Origin: Pseudomonadota bacterium
Lineage (GTDB): Bacteria > Pseudomonadota > Gammaproteobacteria > Competibacterales > Competibacteraceae
Assembly (NCBI GenBank): GCA_022709365.1
Contig: JAKLIY010000011.1
Coordinates: 1 to 64,000, forward strand
DNA: 64,000 bases
Direction: 5' to 3'
Each line of letters begins with the position of its first letter. Positions within the stretch are counted from its first letter, which is position 1. Shown here piece by piece: positions 1-8,700 of the stretch. Under the pieces are notes generated by a model that had not been told where the DNA came from, did no database searches, and was given only the letters and a program-made list of their open reading frames with translations. Position numbers and translations under genes: made by a program.

Positions 1-117
1 TTCTACGGAGGGACTCGTCTTGAGTGCCGCCGTGCGCGGGCGCCACATCTCATAACGGGACCACGTTAACTGGAGGCGGGCAACCCGGCTGACGCAGAAT
101 TTGTCATTTGTGATTAG

Positions 118-655
118 ACCATTGATACCACCTACATCCCGATGCGCCAGGGCTTTGTCTATCTGAGCGCCGTCCTTGACTGGGCAACTCGTCGGGTTCT
201 GACTTGGCGCCTCTCGAACACTTTGGCAGCCGATCCCTGCGTAGACGCCCTGGAAGAAGCCATCATGAAGTACGGCTGCCCGGAGATCATGAACACCGAC
301 CAGGGCAGCCAATTCACCAGTTCAGCCTTCATTGCTCTGCTTCAGGAGCACAGCATTCAGGTCAGCATGGATGGCAAGGGGTGCTGGCGGGACAACGTCT
401 TTGTCGAACGCCTGTGGAAATCGGTCAAATACGAGGAGATTTACCTGCACGGCTACGAGACCGTTTCCGAGGTCCGGCAAGCGCTCACCCGCTATTTCGA
501 TTTCTACAATCGCCGCCGCCCGCATTCAACGCTTGACGGGAAAACCCCGGATACGGCTTACTTCAACCCGCCGCTGCTCGCCGCCGCAGCTTAACCCGCA
601 GAGCGTTCACTTAAAAAACCAGAAATTCTGTCCAACTGCGCGGGGCCACCTCTGA
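118..655 (+). mobile_element. IS3-family transposase remnant, 5'-truncated
   Basis: The reading frame from about 121 to 594 encodes the C-terminal integrase core of an IS3-type OrfB. The DDE catalytic residues are visible: the first Asp in IDTTYIP (about 124), the second in NTDQGSQF, and the Glu in DNVFVERLW. The end with RPHSTLDGKTP is the usual IS3 C-terminus. A TAG at 115-117 lies directly upstream in frame, and OrfA and the N-terminal HTH part of OrfB are absent, so the element is a dead fragment. The stretch 625-655 (TGTCCAACTGCGCGGGGCC...) looks like an IS terminal repeat. The element probably destroyed the upstream part of the adjacent type I restriction operon. Bases 1-117 hold nothing I can assign. 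Confidence 0.8.
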
Positions 656-675
656 TCGATCAGTGTTTTGTCGTA

Positions 676-800
676 TTAGCGAATCGTCAAAGCCAAGCTC
701 CAAGCCTTGATGCAATAAAGAGGCTGCGTTGCAGCAACTCAAAAAATCTCTCATGCACGACCTGCTCACCGGCAAGGTGCGGATTCCTTCATCCGTTATT
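676..800 (+). pseudogene. hsdS: 3' remnant of type I restriction specificity subunit HsdS
   Basis: The frame around 720-778 reads QQLKKSLMHDLLTGKVRI, which matches the usual C-terminus of HsdS specificity subunits (LKKGLMQDLLTGKVR type). Just upstream, in another frame, 676-710 reads RIVKAKLQALMQ, which would be the preceding coiled-coil spacer, so a small indel separates the two pieces. Everything upstream is missing, apparently cut off by the IS3 remnant that ends near 655. A broken hsdR start at 1589 supports this identity. Too little remains to infer a DNA specificity. Confidence 0.5.
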
Positions 801-871
801 GATCGGTTGTACAACAACGCCCCTAAAGATAGCATCGTGCCGTCAAAACACGTTCATTGGGAAAAACTGCT

Positions 872-1141
872 ATGCCTACCATCACCTTGCGCGATGTCCC
901 GGATGATCTGCATCAACACTTAAAGCAACAGGCCAAGACCCACCATCGTTCTGTCAACAGAGAAGTAATTGTCCTGTTGGAAACAATCCTCAGAAAACGG
1001 GCGGATCCGACTGCCCCGACATCTGAAGAACGGCTGTCCGCGATGATGGAAATCAGCCGACGCTGCGCCGCATTACCAGAACTCGACCCGCGAAGCGCGA
1101 ATGAGATCATCGGCTATGACGAAAACGGCTTTCCCGCGTAA
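872..1141 (+). CDS. FitA/VapB-type antitoxin (ribbon-helix-helix)
   Basis: This 89-aa protein begins MPTITLRDVPDDLHQHLKQQ, the typical beta strand and first helix of a ribbon-helix-helix (Arc-like) FitA antitoxin. RSVNREVIVLLE forms the second helix. Such proteins bind the operator of their own operon and neutralise the partner PIN-domain toxin through the C-terminal tail. I chose the ATG at 872 over the TTG at 857 because the protein family begins at this Met. The toxin gene follows 15 bases downstream. The pair sits between hsdS and hsdR remnants, a common place for TA modules inside type I RM operons. Confidence 0.85.
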   Translation: MPTITLRDVPDDLHQHLKQQAKTHHRSVNREVIVLLETILRKRADPTAPTSEERLSAMMEISRRCAALPELDPRSANEIIGYDENGFPA

Positions 1142-1156
1142 CCCAGGGAAACGCCC

Positions 1157-1549
1157 ATGGTGATTGACACCTCGGCTCTCCTCTGCATCCTGCTGGGCGA
1201 ACCCGAAGCAGAACAGTATGCCCGCTTATTGGTCACGGCGGACTCCACCAACGTGATTGCGTCTGTAACGTGGTTTGAGGCCATGCTCGTCATCACCAGT
1301 CGGCGCGGGGAAGCAGGCCACCAGAGCCTGACCCACCTGCTAAACCTCGCCGACGTCGAGATACTCGCGGTGGACACCGACTTAGCGCAAATCGCTTATC
1401 AAGCCTGGCTACGCTACGGCAAAGGCCGGCATCCAGCCGGATTAAACTTTGGGGACTGCTTTTCTTATGCCCTCGCCAAGCAACGAGCAGAACCTCTCTT
1501 GTTCAAGGGCGAAGATTTTTCCAAAACCGATGTATTAACCGCGATCTAA
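1157..1549 (+). CDS. vapC: VapC-family PIN-domain ribonuclease toxin
   Basis: This 130-aa PIN-domain protein has the expected acidic site: D4 in MVIDTSALL, E41 in WFEAML, D100 in NFGDCFSYALA and acidic residues in GEDFSKTD near the C-terminus. VapC/FitB toxins are Mg2+-dependent RNases that cut tRNA or rRNA when the antitoxin is degraded. The gene directly follows the ribbon-helix-helix antitoxin and is full length, so the pair looks functional although the RM genes on both sides are broken. That survival is expected of an addictive module. The exact RNA target cannot be read from sequence. Confidence 0.88.
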   Translation: MVIDTSALLCILLGEPEAEQYARLLVTADSTNVIASVTWFEAMLVITSRRGEAGHQSLTHLLNLADVEILAVDTDLAQIAYQAWLRYGKGRHPAGLNFGDCFSYALAKQRAEPLLFKGEDFSKTDVLTAI

Positions 1550-1588
1550 ACGGCGTTTCCATACAGCCTCCAAGGAACCGAATACATT

Positions 1589-2065
1589 ATGAGCGAAGCC
1601 GGTTACGTTGAACTCCCCGTCATCGCCTAGCTCTCCGGTCACGGCAGCCACAAGCCCGGCGACCGGGGCCTGGACTGGAACTACCGCAACGAAGCGGTGA
1701 TGGCCGCATTCAACCGACCGCTGACCGACCCGCTGGTTGAACCGCTGCTGAGCCAGGCCATTCTGGCGATCAATCCCGACGTACCCACCGCCGCGCAAGC
1801 CCAACTCGCCATCAACGCCCTGCGCAAAATCCTGATCCAACCCGACAAACTGACCGCCAACCGCACCACCCTGGACTTGCTCCGCGACGGCGCGACTGTG
1901 GTTTTAACGCCCGGCGAACCGGCCAAAACCGTGCGCTTCATCGAATTCGACCCCGCCCAGCAATACCGCAACGACTTCACCGCTGCCACCCCGTGTCAGG
2001 CGCAAGGCGTGCATCATGCAACTCCGCAATTTTACGCTGGGAATAATTTGGTCATAGTGTCCTGA
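1589..2065 (+). pseudogene. hsdR: 5' fragment of type I restriction endonuclease HsdR, with in-frame stop
   Basis: Translation from the ATG at 1589 gives MSEAGYVELPVIA, a TAG stop at 1628-1630, then LSGHGSHKPGDRGLDWNYRN in the same frame. This is the N-terminus of HsdR (motor/nuclease subunit of type I RM). The stop replaces what is normally Trp (TGG to TAG would be a single G-to-A change). The match continues with DKLTANRTTLDLLRDG and VRFIEFDP and is lost by about 2000; the frame ends at 2065. The nuclease core and all helicase motifs are absent. With the hsdS tail upstream this marks a collapsed type I RM operon. Confidence 0.75.
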
Positions 2066-2090
2066 AAATACCCAGCAAGGAACTCGCCCT

Positions 2091-2414
2091 ATGACAGTCT
2101 TTTACCCAACAGAGTTTTCGCGGCTGCGGCGGCAGGCCGGGTTTATCCTGGATGAGCTGGAAACAAGCCTTGGATACTCGCGCCGCACCCTGTCGCGCTA
2201 TGAAAGTAGTATAATCTCTCCAAGGTCGCTGATTATCGACGCCCTATGCTGACTGTTGGAAGAAAGAGGAAACAGTACCGAGTTTTTCCCGGATCATTCT
2301 GCTGCATGGATCCTTTCGCTGGTATCGGAGGGGAGCGCTGGGGCTTTGATGCAATTGAAGGCAAGTGTGTATTTACCAGAGAATGGAGTACATACCCATA
2401 AAAAACTTATGTAG
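2091..2414 (+). pseudogene. Small HTH regulator interrupted by in-frame TGA
   Basis: An ATG at 2091 preceded by AAGGA starts MTVFYPTEFSRLRRQAGF and continues LETSLGYSRRTLSRYES, which reads like an XRE/Cro helix-turn-helix. A TGA at 2250-2252 follows IIDALC, but the same frame continues with LLEERGNSTEFF and runs to a TAG at 2412. The simplest reading is a TGG Trp codon changed to TGA in a protein of about 107 aa. A short 53-aa protein that stops at 2252 could still be made and might retain the HTH. It was probably a controller of a nearby restriction or phage-related gene; the target is unknown. Confidence 0.5.
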
Positions 2415-2545
2415 CCAACAAGGATGCGCAGAAAAACTCCACGCCGTAGGTACTAGATTTAGTTTTGGCCTGTTTGGGCTTTATCTTGTATCAGAAATCC
2501 AAATTCAGCACTTAGGAAAAGCTGTTTTCAGCCAACGAGGAAAGT

Positions 2546-2928
2546 ATGTTCAATAAAATCTACAAAGGTAGTTCATATTCTCGACCACAATTGGCAGAGC
2601 TTTGGGGTTATGCCAGTTTTCATGCAATTGCTCGTGGTGTTATCACTCCAAAAATACGAACAAGATCATTTTATTCGTTACAGAAGAGAAACAATCATTT
2701 CAAGCACAGTATCAAGATCGCTTATGTGAAGGCGTACTCTTTTGGGAAGGACCAACAGACCATTTTGCTGAACAATGGATGATTGACGCAGTAACAAGTG
2801 GTGATGAAATACATCTGTTTCACCGTGAGCGACATCATTCAGACTTCACTTATTTTGGACTGCTTGCCTTAACGTCTTACCAACTTCACACTGTAAAACC
2901 CAGTTCTTTTGTATTTCAGATTATATAG
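2546..2928 (+). pseudogene. Frameshifted small restriction-associated domain protein (McrA/SRA-like or DUF3427-like, tentative)
   Basis: An ATG at 2546 with upstream GAGG begins MFNKIYKGSSYSRPQLAELW and reads to ARGVITPK, then leaves frame. The frame one base away continues NTNKIILFVTEEKQ, EGVLFWEGPTDHFAEQ and GDEIHLFHRERHHSDF to the TAG at 2926. The junction is an A run at 2650-2654; one additional A restores a single protein of about 127 aa. The fold looks like small domains linked to HNH/McrA-type restriction enzymes that sense modified DNA; this assignment is from memory of similar sequences and is weak. A homopolymer assembly error could also explain the break. The region is clearly AT-richer than the housekeeping genes. 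Confidence 0.5.
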
Positions 2929-2939
2929 AGGGAGCGTAT

Positions 2940-3023
2940 ATGACGAAAAAACACTATCAAAAAGATCTTATCTCCACTTTTTTATCGACGATTTTATGTT
3001 GTGATGCAAAGGGCAGATTCTAA
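2940..3023 (+). CDS. 27-codon ORF, possible gene remnant
   Basis: An ATG at 2940 follows GAGGGAGCG, an acceptable ribosome binding site, and encodes MTKKHYQKDLISTFLSTILC... ending at a TAA at 3021. I recognise no family. It may be the beginning of a gene whose rest was deleted before the restriction endonuclease gene was placed downstream. The remaining bases to 3114 contain the leader of that gene. Confidence 0.2.
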   Translation: MTKKHYQKDLISTFLSTILCCDAKGRF

Positions 3024-3114
3024 CCGGGGAAAAGAGATTTTTGATGCGACAGCAGTATGCCTAAGTTATGCCTAACTAGCGACACAGATAACATTGAACT
3101 TAGAGGAATCCATT

Positions 3115-4347
3115 ATGGCAACACTGATTGATCTTTCCGATTGGATGGACGAACACAGCAAGCCTCATATCGTCTGGTATGTAAAGCGGCTGGCTGCAAA
3201 CGACACCCTCGCCAGTGGGGCGCATCAGGCAGGCCCCTATATAGCCAAGGATTTTTTATTCAGTGTATTCCCCTCCCTGAACCGGCAGGAAGCAGAAAAC
3301 CCGGACAAGCACTTTGAACTGAAGATTGATTCCCATAAAGACATTCGGAAGGCGCGGGCGGTCTGGTATAACAATAAATTCAGGGGTGGCACCAGAAACG
3401 AAGTGCGACTCACTAATTTTGGCAGTAAAACTTCGCCATTGCTTGACGCTGACAGCACCGGTTCCCTGGTTGTCTTTGCATTCCATCGGGTCGACAACGG
3501 AGAGGCTTCAGTTTGTCATGTATGGGTGTGTGATCATGAGATTGAAGCGGACTTTATTGAAGATCGCATTGGTTTTGTAGAACCGGGCAAGTGGAGAATT
3601 CGGAGCATTAACAAAAAAGGAGACCTCTGCTCATTTTTTGCGCCACAGATTCATTCTTTATGCTGGCTTGAGCCGCATCAAGTTCCCTCTTCCTGGATGC
3701 AAAAATTTCCCGGCGCGGCTGAGATTATCCATAAAACCCTTGAGCTTCGCGCATCGCATGGAGAAACCCCTGATGTGCTATTAATGCAACGCCAAGAGTG
3801 CGGGTTTGAGATTTTCTACAGTGTAGAGCAGGCCATCGAGTTACCGGTGGTTCAAAAGGGCTTCACGACAATAGAAGATTTCAGTCAGCGGGGGTTAGCC
3901 GCTATCCAGCGCCGTAAGTCTTATTTGGGACGCTCACTGGGATTGCACACGCGAGAAATCTTCCTCGAAGAGCAATTACGGGAAGGAGAGTATTTCTCGC
4001 ACCAACCGGAATCCGAGCCAGGAAAGCGGCCAGATTTTCTCTTTCCCAGCCAGTCCGCTTATCAGGACAGTGCCTTCCCCGCTCATCGCCTGCGAATGCT
4101 GGCTGTCAAAACCACCTGCAAAGACAGATGGCGGCAAATCCTGAATGAGGCAGACCGGATTAAGCAAAAACATCTGCTGACGCTGCAAGAGGGGGTTTCG
4201 AAAGGCCAGTTTAAGGAAATGAGTGCAGCAGGCGTTCAGCTTGTGGTGTCCGCGCAATTGCGAAACGCTTATCCAAGCGCTATTCAGCCACATTTGCAGA
4301 CCCTCGAATCATTCATCGGAGATGTAAGAGTGCTGAATATTCCCTAA
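3115..4347 (+). CDS. EcoRII-type restriction endonuclease
   Basis: This 410-aa protein is recognisably related to EcoRII (about 404 aa, cleaves at CCWGG and needs two sites, type IIE). The N-terminal effector-binding domain (about 1-170) has VKRLAANDT and GAHQAGPYI. The C-terminal PD-(D/E)XK domain keeps RPDFLFP (D307) and AVKTTCKDRWRQILNEAD (K332), both offset by 8 residues from EcoRII D299 and K324. The region TLQEGVS...MSAAGVQLVV also matches. The start at 3115 was chosen for its GAGG site; an upstream TTG at 3094 is in frame. The catalytic core appears intact. No cytosine methyltransferase (Dcm/M.EcoRII type) is encoded nearby, although such a partner is normally adjacent. The specificity CCWGG is an inference from homology. 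Confidence 0.92.
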   Translation: MATLIDLSDWMDEHSKPHIVWYVKRLAANDTLASGAHQAGPYIAKDFLFSVFPSLNRQEAENPDKHFELKIDSHKDIRKARAVWYNNKFRGGTRNEVRLTNFGSKTSPLLDADSTGSLVVFAFHRVDNGEASVCHVWVCDHEIEADFIEDRIGFVEPGKWRIRSINKKGDLCSFFAPQIHSLCWLEPHQVPSSWMQKFPGAAEIIHKTLELRASHGETPDVLLMQRQECGFEIFYSVEQAIELPVVQKGFTTIEDFSQRGLAAIQRRKSYLGRSLGLHTREIFLEEQLREGEYFSHQPESEPGKRPDFLFPSQSAYQDSAFPAHRLRMLAVKTTCKDRWRQILNEADRIKQKHLLTLQEGVSKGQFKEMSAAGVQLVVSAQLRNAYPSAIQPHLQTLESFIGDVRVLNIP

Positions 4348-4541
4348 ACCTCTCTTCTTCCCGCAATCTGCGTTTTTTATCCCTTCCCAATCATCTTTCT
4401 CAACGTTGCCATGCTTATGCCAGACAGTTCTGCGACCCCGGCAACCGCCGGTCATTCAGGATTTTCGACTGTCTGCCTTTTCCATTAACACCACGCGAAG
4501 CGGGCATCCATTTCCGCAACACAGCGACCCAGGATCACCCC
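4348..4541. other. Intergenic region before sbcD
   Basis: The 194-base gap separates the defence island from housekeeping genes. A weak hairpin CGCA-ATC-TGCG followed by TTTTTTA at about 4363-4379 may terminate the endonuclease transcript. No convincing promoter for sbcD is visible to me. Confidence 0.3.
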
Positions 4542-5780
4542 ATGCGCCTGCTGCACACCTCGGACTGGCATCTCGGCCAGACCCTGCACGATTTTGACCG
4601 AGGCGACGAACATCAACGCTTCCTCAACTGGCTGCTGGATACGCTGGAAGCCGAACAGATCGACGCCCTGCTGGTCGCCGGCGACATTTTCGACAACCCC
4701 AACCCCTCCGCCGACGCCCAAAAGCAGTTCTACCAGTTCCTGACCGAAGCCAAGCGCCGAATTCCGCACCTGGACATCGTGATCATCGCCGGCAATCACG
4801 ACTCGGCCGGACGGCTGGAAGCGCCGACCTCATTGCTGCAAGTCCTTGGCGTCACGGTCGTTGGCTGCGCCCGTACCGCGTCAGGCGACCTGGAACTGGA
4901 TCGACTGATTACGCCGCTGCGCAACCGGCAGGGCGACATCGCCGCCTGGTGCCTGGCAATTCCCTTCCTGCGCCCCGGCGATGTCCCTAAAGTCGCCACT
5001 GACGGCGACGCCTATCTGGAAGGCATCCGCCAGCTTTACCGGCAGGCGCTGGATTACGCCCTGAATCGTCGGGAAAACGGTCAAGCTATCGTGGCGCTGG
5101 GTCATTGCCACATGCACGGCGGCCAGACCTCGGAAGATTCCGAGCGGCGCATTGTGATCGGCGGCGCTGAAGCCTTGCCGGTGGATACTTTCGATCCAGC
5201 CATTGCCTACGCTGCCCTGGGCCATCTGCACCGCGCCCAACAAGTCGGCGGTCAGGAACGGGTGCGCTATTCCGGCAGTCCCCTGCCCATGTCCTTCAGC
5301 GAAATCGACTACCCCCATCAGGTCGTGCGCGTCGATCTCGACGGCGGCGATGTACGGAACATCACGCCCCTCCCCATTCCGCGCCCGGTGGCGCTGCTGC
5401 GGATTCCGCAACAACCCGCGCTGATCGATGATGTGATACAGCAACTCAAAGCGCTGCATCTGCCCGACGCGCCCCTGGGAGAACAACCTTATCTGCAAGT
5501 CCGGGTGCGATTGACCGCCCCGGAACCGGGCTTGCGCGCCAAGGTGGAAGCGGCACTGGATAAAAAACCGGTGCGATTGGCCCGCATTGAAACGACCTAT
5601 GGCAGCCGTACCGATCACGATGCCGCCGACCGCCCGCAATCGCTGGACGACCTGGGTCGCCTGCAACCCGACGACATTTTCAAGAAGCTTTACCAGAATA
5701 AATACCAAGCTGAACCGAACGCCGAACTGTTGGCGGCTTTCGCCGAACTGCTGAACGCTCCACCGGAGGCCGATGCATGA
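4542..5780 (+). CDS. sbcD: Nuclease subunit SbcD (Mre11-type)
   Basis: SbcD is the Mn2+-dependent phosphoesterase subunit of the SbcCD complex, which cuts hairpin DNA and protein-blocked ends during replication. The 412-aa protein has the calcineurin-like motifs in order: D8-x-H10 in TSDWHLGQ, D48 in AGDIFDNP, N85-H86 in AGNHDSAGR, then ALGHCHMHGG and ALGHLHRAQ. Length agrees with the family (about 400). Its TGA overlaps the ATG of sbcC (ATGA at 5777-5780), so translation is probably coupled. No anomalies seen. Confidence 0.96.
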   Translation: MRLLHTSDWHLGQTLHDFDRGDEHQRFLNWLLDTLEAEQIDALLVAGDIFDNPNPSADAQKQFYQFLTEAKRRIPHLDIVIIAGNHDSAGRLEAPTSLLQVLGVTVVGCARTASGDLELDRLITPLRNRQGDIAAWCLAIPFLRPGDVPKVATDGDAYLEGIRQLYRQALDYALNRRENGQAIVALGHCHMHGGQTSEDSERRIVIGGAEALPVDTFDPAIAYAALGHLHRAQQVGGQERVRYSGSPLPMSFSEIDYPHQVVRVDLDGGDVRNITPLPIPRPVALLRIPQQPALIDDVIQQLKALHLPDAPLGEQPYLQVRVRLTAPEPGLRAKVEAALDKKPVRLARIETTYGSRTDHDAADRPQSLDDLGRLQPDDIFKKLYQNKYQAEPNAELLAAFAELLNAPPEADA

Positions 5781-8700
5781 GAATCCTCGCCATTCGCGGC
5801 AAAAATCTGGCCTCGCTGGCCGGTGAATTTGAACTGCGCTTCCAGCAAAGTCCGCTCGCCGCCGCCGGCCTGTTCGCTATTTGCGGCCCGACCGGCTCCG
5901 GCAAAAGCACCCTGCTCGACGCCCTGTGCCTGGCGCTCTATGATGAAACCCCGCGCCTGACCCGCGCCGCTGTCAAAGGCGTCAGCCTGCCGGATGTCGG
6001 CGAGGACACCATCACCCCACAGGATTCCCGCAACCTGTTGCGGCGCGGCGCTGGCGAGGGATTCGCTGAGGTGGATTTCATCGGCAACGACCATCTGGCC
6101 TATCGCGCTCGCTGGAGCGTGCGTCGCGCCAGAGGCAAGGCCAGCGGCAAGCTGCAAAACACCGAATTGCTGTTGCAAACGCTGGATGGCGGGCAAACCA
6201 TCGGCGGGGTGAAAACCGAAGTTCAGCAAGCGATCCGCGACCGGCTGGGTCTCTCCTTTCCGCAATTCACCCGCGCTGTGTTGCTGGCACAAAACGAATT
6301 TGCCGCCTTTCTCAAAGCCGATAAAGATCAATGCGCCGAACTGCTGGAAACCCTGAGCGGGCTGGATAGTTACACCACCATTTCCAAGCGCGCTTTTGAA
6401 CGCGACAAACGTGAACAGGAACAACTGAAACGGCTAAATGAGCAACTCGCCGGTCAACAACCGCTGGACGATGAAGCCCGCATCCTGCTGGAACAGACGC
6501 TGACCGCTGCCAAAAACGAAACTGCGACCCTGGAACAGCGTAAAACTGCACTGGAAAACCAACAGCGCTGGCATCAACAATGGCGGTCATTACAGCAACA
6601 GGAACAGGAAGCGCGAGATGCCGTCCAGAACGCTCATACTGATCAGCAGGCTGCCGCGCCCCGGCAACAACAACTGATTCAGATCGAAGCGGTGCAGGAA
6701 GCCCGGCCTATCGTGGACGAGGTAGACCGCACCGCTGCTGAAGTCGCCAAAAATCGTCAGGTGGTTTTGACCGCTGCGGGAAAGCGGGAAGAAGCGCAGC
6801 GCATTCACCAACAAGCTGATGCGGCGAAAATCACCGCTGTTCAAGCGGTCGCCGCCGCCGAACAGCAACGTAGCGACGCCAGCGACGCCCTCAAACAGGC
6901 CCAGAATCTGGATACCGAAATCAACACGCTCATCCCCGGCCATGACGCTGCGGCAAAAACCTTGAGCGAAGCGCGTCAGGCCGAAGCCGAGGCGCAGAAG
7001 CAGTTGACGGATAAACAGGCCGAACGCCAGCAGGTCGCGCAGCAGTTGCAAACCGCCCAGGACTGGCTGACGAAGCATCAACCCTTGCGCATTCTGGCGG
7101 AAGACTGGCCGCGCTGGGACGTGTTGTTGCAAGACGCCGCCACCCGGCAAAACAGTCTGCGTGATGTCGAGCAGAAGGTGATTGCCGGACAGCACGACCT
7201 GCAAAACAAGCGGCAGGCGCTGGATCAAGCGACGCGCCACTTCCTCCAGACTGAAAAAGCGCTGCAAACGGCGCAAACCCGGTTACAAACTGCGCTCGAT
7301 GTATTAGCCGGCTTCGACACCGAAGCACTGGCAGCGCGACGGCAGACGGCCCAAATCCGCCGCGATCAACTGGCCGAAGCAGAATGGCTATGGATAATGC
7401 TAGACGGTGGTTTGGCCCGGCAACGTGAACTTGAAAATGAGAGCCGCACGCTTCAGGTGCAGGTTGCCCAGGCAGAAGCCGCCCTAACCCAGCTTCTCGC
7501 TGACCAATCCGCCGCTGCGGCCCGGTTGGAACAGGCGGAAAAGTCGCTGAAAACCGCCGAAGTCGCCTGCGCTGAGAATGTCGAGACCCTGCGAGCCAGT
7601 TTGGAAACCGACGTACCTTGCCCGGTTTGCGGCGCAACCGAACATCCTTATGCGGCAGGCGATGCGCCATCCCGCGCCCTGCTCGCCGGCCTCAAGGCGG
7701 AAGTTGGCAAATGTCGAAAGGTATTGGAGAACCTGCGCACTCAGGAAGCCACTCAGCGAACCCACCGCGACAATCATCGCCAGCGTTTGACCGCGCTCGC
7801 CAAAGAACAGGAAACCCTGACCGCCGCCCTGCAACGCGACAACGACGCTTGGAACGCCCACCCGTTAGCAGCGGAGCTTGGCAGTATCGCGCCCGCAGAC
7901 CGTCCAGCCTGGTTCACCGAACAACAGCAACGGGTTCGGACCGGTTTAGACGCCATTACTCAGGAAGAGGACGCCCAACGGCAAGCCGCCAAACTTCGGG
8001 ATGAGGCGCAAAAAACCCACGATCAGGCGCAAACCGCGCATTCGACAGCGCAGAATACCCTGAACGCGGCGCAAAAAGCCTTCGATCAGGCCACGCAAAC
8101 CGTGCAAACCGCCCAGGATCAGCAAACCGACCTGACTCGCCAATTGCAGGAACGGCTGACCGATCTCGATGCCGCCTTTTCCGGTCACGACTGGCGGCCG
8201 CTCTGGCAAGCTGATCCGGTCGGTTTCCATGCAACCCGGCGGCAAAAAGTGGCTCAATGGAACGATCAGCGCCAAAAGGCGGAACAGTGGCAAAATCAGC
8301 TTGGCGCGCTCGATATTGAAATCAATGGCCATACCGCGACGGCTGCGGACAAAGCTGCGCAACGGCAACGCGCCACCGAAGCTTTCCAGGAGATTAACGA
8401 CACTCTCCAGACCAAACGCCAGCAACGCCAAACCCTGTTTGGCGGGCGAGCAGTCAAGGAAGTTGAGGCGCAACTCGCCAAGGCGATTGAAGACGCCCGG
8501 TTAAAACACCAGCAACAAGAGGGCGTCGCGCAACAAGCTGCGCAGGACCAAGCCAGCGCCGCAGCCACGCTCCAGCGGGAACAGGAAGCACTTGCGGAAC
8601 GCCAGCAGGCGGCGGAACAGGCGACCGCGACCTTGCAGCAATGGATCGCCGATTTCAACGCCCGCCATCCCGACGCCGCGCTGGAAATTCCCGCCCTGCG

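Noticed and set aside
2365..2556. 63-aa plus-strand ORF
   Set aside because: It overlaps the end of the broken HTH gene in another frame and the RBS of the next gene; composition is not protein-like.
4881..5708. 275-aa minus-strand ORF opposite sbcD
   Set aside because: Antisense shadow in GC-rich DNA; sbcD motifs are unambiguous on the plus strand.
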